Shown here: one piece after another, positions 39,500-47,530 of the stretch | How the letters are laid out: every line of letters begins with the position of its first letter | How positions within the stretch are numbered: the stretch's first letter is position 1 | NCBI RefSeq assembly: GCF_034259325.1 | Contig: NZ_JAXIVS010000005.1 | Location: 186,001-250,000, forward strand | Source: Hyalangium ruber | Lineage (GTDB): Bacteria; Myxococcota; Myxococcia; Myxococcales; Myxococcaceae | Reading direction: 5' to 3' | Length of the DNA stretch: 64,000 nucleotides | Position numbers and translations under genes: made by a program | Notes under the pieces: generated by a model | What the model was told of the DNA's origin: nothing | The model's database searches: none | What the model saw: only the letters and a program-made list of their open reading frames with translations

Positions 39500-40954
39500 T
39501 CAGTGCTCCACGCTGGAGTCCTTGTCCACGCCGGTCATTTCCTTCCACTGGGAGAAGTCCCGCGTCTCCTTGGGCTCGGCCTTGAACAACCCTCCAGGCG
39601 CATAGCGGTTCGACTCCATGCGCAGCCCGGGGCGCTTCTTCCCCAGCCGGACGAGCTTCTCGGTCCGGACGACGTTGTCCTTCACGGTCAGATCGCTGCT
39701 GGGCGCGCCATTGGCACCAAGCCCGAGCATCATCCCGTACCCATCCGTGTCCTCGATGGTGTTGCCCTCGACCTTCACCTTGCTGGCGTTCTCGACGCGG
39801 ATGCCGGCTCCGTCACTTCCGCCGGAGGAGGTGATCTCCCGGATGGTGTTGCCGCTCACCACCACGTCCGTGGGGTTGGCGCCGTCCGTCACACCGCCGA
39901 CGGCGATGCCCTTGCCGGCCTTGGAGATCTCGTTGTCCTCGATGCGGACGTTCTTGGCGGAGTAGTGGACGACGACGGCCTCCCCCGCCGAGGAGGAGCT
40001 CTTCTTGAAGTCGTGCATGCGGTTGTGGCGGACGACGACGTCCCGGCACGTCTTGATGTCCACCGCGTTCTCACCGGTCGCGTGCAGCTTGTTCCGCTCG
40101 ATGACCACGTCCTGAGCGGGCGCCTGGCTTCCAGAGTCCGGCTTGAGGCACTGCACGGCATCCCCCGAGGTGTCGTGGATGTCGTTGCCCCGGATGACGA
40201 TGTCCCGTGAGGTCGCCTGGATGACGATGCCGTGCGAGTCATCCCCTCCCGGCTTGTGGAAGTCATGGATGTGGTTGCGCTCGATGCGGACGCCGTGCGC
40301 CTGTCCGTAAGTGGTGATCCCGCCTCCGAGCGTCCCTCCGTGCAGATGGGAGCGCTTCAGTGTGGCGCCCTGGGTATCCCCCTCGAAGACGGCGGCGAAA
40401 CGGCTCTGTCCGCGGACATCGATCTCGAAGCCCTCGATGATCCAGTAAGGGCGTCGGACCTGGAGCAATGCTCCCGAGGACTTGCCCGGAACGATCTTCG
40501 GCTCTCCCTCTCCCAATAGGGTGATGGGAGCGTCCTTCGTGCCCTTGCGGGCCTTTCCATCAATGACGACGCTCTCGGCGTACTGCCCCGCCTGGACGCG
40601 GATGACCTCCCCAGGCCCTGCCTTCTCGATCGCTCGGCGGATGGTCCGGAAAGGGTTCTCTCGCGAGCCCGCTGCCTCGTCCGAACCGGACGGGCTCACG
40701 ACCCACTCCCGCGAATAGCTCTGAGCGGGGGTCGCCTCCTCGGCCTCGAGCGGCGCTTCGTCCGTGCCTGCTTCGGCGTGGCGCTCCTCCTCCTCCTTCT
40801 TCTTGGGAGTGGGCCGCTTCGTGTCCTTGTCCTTGGAGTCCTTCGACCCGATGACCTCTTCCACTTCCTTGGAGACCTTGTCGGCGACGGAGCGACACCC
40901 GCCCAGAGAGGTTGCCAGGACCACGACCCCTATCCACCCAAACCTGCTGCGCAT
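39500..40954 (-). CDS. Right-handed parallel beta-helix lipoprotein
   Basis: 484 residues. Signal and lipobox TSLGGCRSV, a highly charged Lys/Glu spacer (about 25-80), then the entry motif WVVSPSGSDEAAGSRENPF and TIRRAIEKAGPGEVIRVQAG seen at the start of pectate-lyase-like beta-helices. Many imperfect turns follow (IVIRGNDIHDT, VVVRHNRMHDF, VRIEDNEISKA, VVVSGNTIREI), typical of NosD/PbH1 repeats. Likely a surface polysaccharide-binding or -cutting protein; catalytic residues cannot be assigned. Confidence 0.83.
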   Translation of the reverse strand: MRSRFGWIGVVVLATSLGGCRSVADKVSKEVEEVIGSKDSKDKDTKRPTPKKKEEEERHAEAGTDEAPLEAEEATPAQSYSREWVVSPSGSDEAAGSRENPFRTIRRAIEKAGPGEVIRVQAGQYAESVVIDGKARKGTKDAPITLLGEGEPKIVPGKSSGALLQVRRPYWIIEGFEIDVRGQSRFAAVFEGDTQGATLKRSHLHGGTLGGGITTYGQAHGVRIERNHIHDFHKPGGDDSHGIVIQATSRDIVIRGNDIHDTSGDAVQCLKPDSGSQAPAQDVVIERNKLHATGENAVDIKTCRDVVVRHNRMHDFKKSSSSAGEAVVVHYSAKNVRIEDNEISKAGKGIAVGGVTDGANPTDVVVSGNTIREITSSGGSDGAGIRVENASKVKVEGNTIEDTDGYGMMLGLGANGAPSSDLTVKDNVVRTEKLVRLGKKRPGLRMESNRYAPGGLFKAEPKETRDFSQWKEMTGVDKDSSVEH

Positions 40955-41076
40955 TGGCTCGCTCCCCCGGACCGCGCGAACACGGCCGTACATATCCCTC
41001 GGGGTAGAGACGCCACGACCGGGGTGTGACCTCCGCAAGCTCCCAGCGGCTCCACGCGAGCAGCTATCGGCGCGGC

Positions 41077-42012
41077 TCAGCTTCGCTGCTCACGGCCTCG
41101 GAGCGCGCGGGTGAGCGTGATGGCCAACTGGCTGCGCACCAGCTCGAGGATGTCCTCGAGTTCCTCGGGCTCCACTTTCAGGAGGGACCGCAGTTCCCGC
41201 TGGGTGGCCAACAGCAGTCGCTCCCGCGCCTGCGTCAGCCAACGCGCGATGGTGACGCGGTGTACGGTGTACAGCTTGCCCAGCTGCTCCTGGCTGGCAC
41301 CTCCCACGAAGTGCAGACGCAGCAGGTTGAGCTCCTGGTCGGTCAGCGTGTCGAGCGCGGTGCGGAAGGCCTGCTGGAAGGCCTCGCGGTACTGGCTCTT
41401 GATGAGCTGAAGCTCCGGGCCCGCGCTGTCCGTCCCGAGCCCCTTGGCCAGCCGCTCATCCAACGGCACCTCGGCCGTGGCTCCACGACGCAGGTTGATG
41501 GCCGCCCGGAGTGTCACGGCACGCACCCAGCCTCCCAGCGGGCCCGTGCCGGAGTAGGAGGCGATCTTCGGGCTGCTCCGCTCCCGGCGGAGGAAGAGCC
41601 GCTCGCGCACGGCCTGCATCGCCTCGTCGATGAAGCCGGGCGAGGGATCCAACCGCCGCAGCGCGGCGCTCATGTCCGCGCCGAAGCGCTGGTCGAACTC
41701 CGCCAGCGCCACCGGGTGGCCCGCGGCGCAGCCCATCGCCAGCGCGAGGTCCTCGGCGTGGAGGGACCGCAGCGTCGCCACCCCCTCCCCCGCTCCGCTC
41801 ACCTGGCGCAGCAGCGCCTGGAGGAAGTCATCCTCCGAGATCTCGAACCGTGCCCGGACCTGGGCGCTCGCCTCGAAGAGCGCGTGGAGCACCGGCCCCA
41901 GCTCCTCCTCGGGCTCCAGCGCCCGCGCGGTCCCGGCGGGCAGCAGCGCGAGGGCGCGGGAACGCAGCCGTGCGGCGGAGAGAGCGCTGTCGGGATGGGA
42001 CGGGGAGGACAT
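41077..42012 (-). CDS. Sigma-70 family sigma factor, kinase-associated
   Basis: 311 residues. A divergent N-terminal half is followed by a region with core-binding character (RRLDPSPGFIDEAMQAVRERLFL) and a helix-turn-helix LRLHFVGGASQEQLGKLYTVHRVTIARWLTQARERL that corresponds to sigma region 4. Longer than standard ECF factors. The GGGAGG before the ATG decides the start. It lies 57 bases after, and in the same orientation as, a kinase with an anti-sigma-like zinc finger, so the two are probably co-transcribed and functionally linked. Confidence 0.78.
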   Translation of the reverse strand: MSSPSHPDSALSAARLRSRALALLPAGTARALEPEEELGPVLHALFEASAQVRARFEISEDDFLQALLRQVSGAGEGVATLRSLHAEDLALAMGCAAGHPVALAEFDQRFGADMSAALRRLDPSPGFIDEAMQAVRERLFLRRERSSPKIASYSGTGPLGGWVRAVTLRAAINLRRGATAEVPLDERLAKGLGTDSAGPELQLIKSQYREAFQQAFRTALDTLTDQELNLLRLHFVGGASQEQLGKLYTVHRVTIARWLTQARERLLLATQRELRSLLKVEPEELEDILELVRSQLAITLTRALRGREQRS

Positions 42013-42069
42013 GGTGCCTCCCAATCTAGCGGGCCGTCCCCGTGCTGGCAGCGAGCTTCGAAGAGGCCG

Positions 42070-45069
42070 CTAGGGCGTACCGGGATGGTCACGGAGCCAC
42101 GCGTCCACCTCGGTGCGCGCGGGCTCCTGGAGTCGTTCTCTCAGCTCGAGAATCTGTTCACGTACACGCGCGCGATCCGGTCCGCCGTTCTTCCACTGAA
42201 GGAGCGCCAGCCGGAATCGTGTCTCCGCCTGCTCCGGGCCCAGGTTCGGATTCCGCGCGAAGATGGCGAGCGCCCGCTCCAGCGAGGCCCGCGCCTGGGC
42301 GTTCCGCTCCAGAGCGGCGAGCGCCAGACCGAGCTGGTAGTGCGCTGTGGCCACGTGGGGATGCTCCGCCGAGAACGTGGCGGAGAAGATCTCCAGCTCG
42401 CGTCGGAAGTGCTCCAGGGCCTCGGTGTAACGGCCCAGCTTCATCAGCGAGAGGCCCACCGCGTCCAGCGTCACTCCCACCAGCACATGGCGAGGGCCGA
42501 ATCGCGTGGTGCGCAGGGAGAGCGCCTCGAGCCCCACCGCCAACGCCTCCTCGAAGCGCCCGAGGCTCCGGTACACCGAGGACATGTTCGTGAGGACGTT
42601 GGCCAGGGAGTCGGAGTCCCGTTCCCTGCTCGTGCGCTCCAGTGTCACGGCGCGTTGGAACGCGGCGAGCGCCTGCGCGTGCTCTCCGAGATCATCGAGC
42701 AGGCTGGCCAGGTTGGCCAGGGCCTGGGCGTACTGGGAGCTCTGCTCCATACCCAGGCTGGAGTAGATGCGCAGCGCGCGCTCATACGCCTCGCGGGCTT
42801 CGGGAAGTTGGTGCCGGTGCTTGGCGATGATGGCCAGCAGGTTGAGCCCCACGGCGAGGTTCTGGGTCTCAGGTCCCCAGTGACGCTCTCGCAACGTCAG
42901 GGCGCGGTGGATGGAGGCAGAAGCCTCGTCCAGCTGCCCGTGCATGTAGAGCGAGGCGGCCAGGCCGTGCAGGGCCGAGGCCAGCGCGGGGGCATCCGGG
43001 CCAAGCTGCTGCTCCAGGGTTTCCACGCGCTCGCGATCGAGCGCGACCGCCTCGGCGAAGTTCCCCTCCCGGTCCGCCAACCCGGAGCGCGCCCCCAGCA
43101 CCTCCGCCTCCAGGAGCCTGTCCCGGCGACCCAGTCGGTCGAGCTTGGCCTGGGCATACTCGAGGCTGCGGCGCGCCTCGGCGAACTCCTTCTGGTCGGT
43201 GCCTTGGATGAGCGCCAGCCTCGCCCAGGCCTGCGTGGCCAGCGTATCCTCGCGCCCGGCCTCCGCCCGGAGTGCCGCCCGGCGGAAGTGCTCGATCGCC
43301 TCGGGCATCTGCTCGCTCATGCGCAGCAGCGTGCCCTCCAGCAGAAGCGCCTCGGCCTGCAGCGGGGGATAGGCCAGCGCCTCGGAAGCCTGGCTCAGCG
43401 CCTCGGCTCGCGGCAGCGCCTCCTTCAGATGGCCCAGCTCCTTCAGCGTCTCCAGCTCCGCGAGCTGCTCGCGCAGCGTGAGCACCTGCCGCTGGGCGGA
43501 GGCGTCCCGGGGCAGCCCCGGCGCCTCCAGCAACACCGCTGCGTTGGCGCACTCGCTCAGCGCGGGCAGCGCATGCACAGCGTCCATCGCCTTGCCCGCA
43601 GTGGCGCGATCGGCGTGCTCCAGCTCCCGCGCCAGCGCCGATACACGTTGCAGCGCATGGTCCAGGCACAGCATGCGGCGATCGAGCAGCTGCTCGGACT
43701 GCTCTCCTCGCACCCGCGTGGCCTCGCAGGACTCGCGGTGCATGGAGGCCCAGTCGAAGGTGTACGCATCCACGCTCCGGGTGAGCAGCTCCCAGGTCCG
43801 CTCCGCGCTGGGTACACCGCTGGCCAGCAGGCCCCGGCGCACGCCCTCCCGAGTCGCCGCGCCCCATGCCGACTGGACACGCGCTGGCCCTCCGGCGCAC
43901 AGCTGCGCCGAGCGGTACGTCCACTGCGCGAGGCCCACGCCCAGCACCCCCATCAGCACCACCCCCGTACCCACCAGCGCCGCCACGCGTCGGCGCCGAC
44001 GCGCCGGATCGACCTCCAGCTGCGCCAGCAGCGCCTCCATGGAGGGGTGGCGGGCCGAGGGCTCGCGCTGGAGCCCGCGCACCAGGGCCGCGTGGAGCCT
44101 CGCGGGGACCTGGCGCTGCGTGGGCATGGGGCGCAGGCGGCCCGCGAGGACCTCTTGGCCCAGCGCGGAGGGCGTGGTGCCCGCGAAAGGAGGCTCACCA
44201 TGAAGCGCCTCCCAGAGCGCCACGCAGAAGCTGAACTGATCCGTCCACGGGCCGGTGGCCTCGCCCTGCCACTGCTCGGGCGCCATATAGCGCGGCGTCC
44301 CGGACAGGGCGCCCGACAGCCGTGAAACCTGGGAGCCCGTGCGCGTGACTCCCTCCGCTCCGGCGGTCGCGACTGGCTCCCTCGGGGCGTGTGTGTCCTC
44401 CGTCACCCGCGCCAGGCCAAAGTCGGTGACGCGCACCCGGCCCTCGTGCCCGATGAGCACGTTGTCGGGCTTGAAGTCGCGGTGAACGAGCCCCACCGCA
44501 TGAGCGGAGGCCAGCCCTCGGCCCGCCTCCGCGAAGCACCGCACCACCTGTCGCCAGTCGTGGGCACCGGACGACAGCCACGCCCCCAGCGTCTGCCCAT
44601 CCACCAGCTCCATGGCCACGAAGACCTGCTCGCCCTCGCTGCCCACGTCGTACACGGTGACGACGTTGGGATGGGACAGGCGGGCCAGCGCGCGGGCCTC
44701 GCGTTGCAACCGGAGCCTCCCCTCGGGAGAGGAGGCCCCGTGCGGGCCCTGGGGCGGCAGCAGCTTGAGCGCAACCTTCCGGTCGAGTCCGGGGTCATAC
44801 GCGGAATACACCACGCCCATGCCACCGACCCCGAGGGGCTCGAGCACCAGGTAGCGTCCCAGGGCCGTGCCCCGTGCCAGCACGGGCGCGGAGGAAGCCG
44901 AGGCGGTGCCCCGGGCCGCGGAGCTGCTCCCCGCGACCAGGGCCGACACCACCTCGAAGCACACACTGCACCGGGCCAGGTGTCCTTCGAGCGCCGAGCG
45001 CTCCGTCTCCAGGAGCGTGCCCGCGGCGAAGCGAGCCAGCACCTCTTCAGGGGGGCATTCTGGGCTCAT
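42070..45069 (-). CDS. Ser/Thr kinase with N-terminal zinc finger, one membrane helix and TPRs
   Basis: 999 residues. Residues 5-40 match the zf-HC2 anti-sigma zinc finger (H30-x3-C34-x2-C37). Kinase 70-345: VGGMGVVY, K102, HRD 196-198 (HRDFKPDN), DFG 216-218, YMAPEQ. A basic stop (RRRRR) precedes a membrane helix at 362-383, and the extracytoplasmic part carries about ten TPR-like repeats (about 500-960). The architecture suggests a sensor whose cytoplasmic face holds kinase and sigma-binding finger. The sigma factor gene is next downstream. Confidence 0.9.
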   Translation of the reverse strand: MSPECPPEEVLARFAAGTLLETERSALEGHLARCSVCFEVVSALVAGSSSAARGTASASSAPVLARGTALGRYLVLEPLGVGGMGVVYSAYDPGLDRKVALKLLPPQGPHGASSPEGRLRLQREARALARLSHPNVVTVYDVGSEGEQVFVAMELVDGQTLGAWLSSGAHDWRQVVRCFAEAGRGLASAHAVGLVHRDFKPDNVLIGHEGRVRVTDFGLARVTEDTHAPREPVATAGAEGVTRTGSQVSRLSGALSGTPRYMAPEQWQGEATGPWTDQFSFCVALWEALHGEPPFAGTTPSALGQEVLAGRLRPMPTQRQVPARLHAALVRGLQREPSARHPSMEALLAQLEVDPARRRRRVAALVGTGVVLMGVLGVGLAQWTYRSAQLCAGGPARVQSAWGAATREGVRRGLLASGVPSAERTWELLTRSVDAYTFDWASMHRESCEATRVRGEQSEQLLDRRMLCLDHALQRVSALARELEHADRATAGKAMDAVHALPALSECANAAVLLEAPGLPRDASAQRQVLTLREQLAELETLKELGHLKEALPRAEALSQASEALAYPPLQAEALLLEGTLLRMSEQMPEAIEHFRRAALRAEAGREDTLATQAWARLALIQGTDQKEFAEARRSLEYAQAKLDRLGRRDRLLEAEVLGARSGLADREGNFAEAVALDRERVETLEQQLGPDAPALASALHGLAASLYMHGQLDEASASIHRALTLRERHWGPETQNLAVGLNLLAIIAKHRHQLPEAREAYERALRIYSSLGMEQSSQYAQALANLASLLDDLGEHAQALAAFQRAVTLERTSRERDSDSLANVLTNMSSVYRSLGRFEEALAVGLEALSLRTTRFGPRHVLVGVTLDAVGLSLMKLGRYTEALEHFRRELEIFSATFSAEHPHVATAHYQLGLALAALERNAQARASLERALAIFARNPNLGPEQAETRFRLALLQWKNGGPDRARVREQILELRERLQEPARTEVDAWLRDHPGTP

Positions 45070-45087
45070 GGAGACGCGGCCGACGGC

Positions 45088-45849
45088 TCAGGGGAACGGG
45101 TACCAGTCTACCGGCGGCAGCTGGGGGCAGTAATACCCTGCCGGACAGGTTCCATTGGCGTTTCGCACCATCTCGTAGCCAGCGAGCCGGCTGGTTCCCG
45201 ATTCCAGGTAGAGCGACCAGAGCATGCAGCCCCCGAACAGGATCGAGTCGAGTTCCTGGCCAGCACACGCGCTCGGAGCGTTGCCGAGCCACAGCATGTG
45301 ATTCTGATCGGAGCCCGGGCCGATGTAGTTGAAGGCACCGAGCCGGGCGGGAGTGCCTCCGGCGGTGTAGAGGTGGCCCTCCAGATTGGTGCCATAGACC
45401 GAGTATAGGTCGTGGTTGCGCCAGATGGCCTTCACCGCGAAGCGCCGCGGACCGGAGGCGGGCGTCGAACCAAACCACCAGCCCTCGAACAGACGGTAGA
45501 TGGCATTGCTGGGGCTGGTCTGGGCATTGGGCGGCACCGGAGCGGTGGCCTCATTCCAGACGAAGAGCATGCTCTTGCAGCTGGCGGCGGGATAGGAGAG
45601 GGAGTTGAGCCCGTTGTTGAGGAACCAGACGTCGTACACGTTGGGCGTACTGGTCTGCCGGGCGCTCACCGCGTAGCGGCCCGCAGGCAGGTTGCACTGC
45701 TGCGGATCCTGCAGCGGCGGGTTGAGGGCCTGCTCCTGCTGGCCCAGCGCCGGGGCCTCGTCCGGGAGGAGCTCGGAGGTCTCGGGCCCGCAGGCGGCGA
45801 GACCGGTCAAGAAGGCCAGAAGTATCCAGGGGTTGCGGAAGGTGTTCAA
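45088..45849 (-). CDS. Lipoprotein, unknown
   Basis: 253 residues. Clear lipoprotein signal (LLAFLTGLAACGPE). The mature part is rich in aromatic residues and has paired Cys (QQCNL, SCKSML, SACAG, GGCML, TCPAGYYC), suggesting a disulfide-stabilised beta fold. No family recognised. Diverges from another small lipoprotein gene and lies just downstream of the zinc-finger kinase on the minus strand. Confidence 0.7.
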   Translation of the reverse strand: MNTFRNPWILLAFLTGLAACGPETSELLPDEAPALGQQEQALNPPLQDPQQCNLPAGRYAVSARQTSTPNVYDVWFLNNGLNSLSYPAASCKSMLFVWNEATAPVPPNAQTSPSNAIYRLFEGWWFGSTPASGPRRFAVKAIWRNHDLYSVYGTNLEGHLYTAGGTPARLGAFNYIGPGSDQNHMLWLGNAPSACAGQELDSILFGGCMLWSLYLESGTSRLAGYEMVRNANGTCPAGYYCPQLPPVDWYPFP

Positions 45850-45941
45850 CGGGGTGTCCTTTCGTGTGCCGGTTCAATGAGACCCGGCATTCGGGTAGAC
45901 ACAACCCGCCGTTGGAATGTCACATCGACTTCGAGGTCCTC

Positions 45942-46478
45942 ATGTCGCGCTCACGCTCCATGACCTGTGCCGTTGCCGCCTGCCTGCTGCTCGGCGCTTG
46001 CGGCCCGGAAGAGAATCCCCAGCCGCTATCGGCCTTCACCGCGTACAAGTTCAGGGTCGGCACCCATACGTGGATCCATGAAGGCGGGGGCGCGGACGCC
46101 GACAACTACCAGGTCGCCCTGATCCTGGGTCGGCCGACGTACGACGCCATGGACCCGGAGCCATGTCTGGCCATCTCGGCCCAGACGACAGCAACCCAGG
46201 ACAACCAGACCATGCGCTCCTACGGAGGGGGCTCGGCCATCGCGCTGGGAGGCTGCACCGAGCCGCTCTTCACCCTCATCATCCCCAAGGACCGATATAG
46301 AGCGGAGGGGGGCAACGCGCGCTTCGTCATCAGCGATGACAGCCACACCATGATCGCCGAGTTCAAGGACTTCTATGTCCCCAAGACTGACACCGATGAC
46401 CTCCTCTTGACGGTGCTGAGCTGCGAGGGCGTGTCGGAGTGCAGGGGCTACAAGGCCCCTCAGCGCCCCTCTCCCTGA
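45942..46478 (+). CDS. Lipoprotein, unknown
   Basis: 178 residues. Lipoprotein signal MTCAVAACLLLGACGPEE; an earlier in-frame start would displace it. The mature region has strands such as YKFRVGTHTWIHEG and LFTLIIPKDRYRA and four further Cys. No family recognised. A GAGGT lies upstream of the ATG. Confidence 0.65.
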   Translation: MSRSRSMTCAVAACLLLGACGPEENPQPLSAFTAYKFRVGTHTWIHEGGGADADNYQVALILGRPTYDAMDPEPCLAISAQTTATQDNQTMRSYGGGSAIALGGCTEPLFTLIIPKDRYRAEGGNARFVISDDSHTMIAEFKDFYVPKTDTDDLLLTVLSCEGVSECRGYKAPQRPSP

Positions 46479-46493
46479 GCGTAGCCGAGGGGC
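46465..46493. terminator. Hairpin between convergent genes
   Basis: GCCCCTC / GAGGGGC, seven perfect pairs with a 15-base loop, spanning the end of the lipoprotein gene. Placed between two convergent genes, so it may serve both. No U-tract. Confidence 0.35.
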
Positions 46494-46528
46494 GGGCCAG
46501 GAAGTTGCCGACCCGCCCAGCTCGTCGC

Positions 46529-47530
46529 TCAGTACAGCTCCGCGCTGCCCGTGTAGCCGCTGTTGAGCTCGCCCCCCACCAGCAGCACCTTGCCGTTGGG
46601 CAGCAACGTCTGCGTGTGGATACGGCGCGCTATCGCCAGTGCGCCCGTGGCGGTCCACGCGCCAGTGGCCGGGTCGTACAGCTCGGCGGTGGCGAAGCTG
46701 GTGCTGGCATTCCTCCCGGCCGCCACGAGCACCTTGCCTTCGGGAAGCAGTGTCGCCGTGTGCCAGTAGCGCGCCTGGCTGAGCGGGGCCGTGAGGGTCC
46801 AGGTGCTGGTGGCCGGGTCATACACCTCGGCGCTGGCGAGAACGGTGGTGGCATTGGTGCCCCCCGTCACCAGCACCTTGCCGTTGGGCAGCAGCGTCGC
46901 CGTATGAAGGTAACGGATCTGACTGAGCGGTCCCGTCGTCGTCCAGGTGCCCGTGGCCGGGTCATACAGCTCGACGCGGTTGACGATCGCGCTGGTCCCC
47001 GTCGCACCGCCCGCCACGAGCACCTTGCCGTTCGGGAGCAGCGTCGCCGTGTGGTAGTAGCGGGCCTGCGAGAGCGAGCCCGTGGTCGTCCACGTGCCGG
47101 TAGCCGGGTCATACAGGTGGGCCGTGGCCAGCGGGCCACTGGCGCCCGAGCCGCCCACCACGAGCACCTTGCCGTTGGGCAGCAGCGTCGCCGTGTGGAC
47201 GTGACGGGCCGTCGGCAGCGCGCCGGTGGTGGACCAGGTGCCGGTCGCCGGATCATAGAGCTGGCAGGTGTTGGTGCGGCCCGCTGCGCCATACCCGGCC
47301 GCCACGAGCACCTTGCCGTTGGGCAGCAGCGTCGCCGTATGGAAGCCGCGCGCCAGCGCCAACGCGCCGGTGGCGGACCAGGTGCCACTGGCCGCGTCGT
47401 ACACGTGGGAGTTCGTCAGGTAGCCGGTGCTGGCATGCCCTCCCGCCACGAGCACCCTGCCGTTGGGCAGCAGCGTCGCCGTATGGGCGCGGCGGGCCGG
47501 GGCCAGCGCGCCGGTGGTGGACCAGGTGCC
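46529..47530 (-). repeat. Seven tandem Kelch-coding repeats of about 145 bp
   Basis: The coding sequence GCAACGTCT..CGTGTGG-type block (for TATLLPNGKVLV) recurs seven times at regular spacing. The repeats differ enough at third positions and in the HTATLL-flanking residues to look old, but the CTGCTGCCCAACGGCAAGGTGCT segments remain nearly identical, so recombination between blades is possible. Confidence 0.7.

Noticed and set aside
41026-44325. Plus-strand open frame of about 1100 codons opposite the sigma/kinase pair
   Set aside because: Same reasons: it is antisense to conserved kinase and sigma motifs and has no credible start.
46529-47530. Regular about 145-bp repeats considered as a CRISPR or satellite array
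   Set aside because: The repeats are in-frame Kelch codons with protein-level conservation and no unique spacers.
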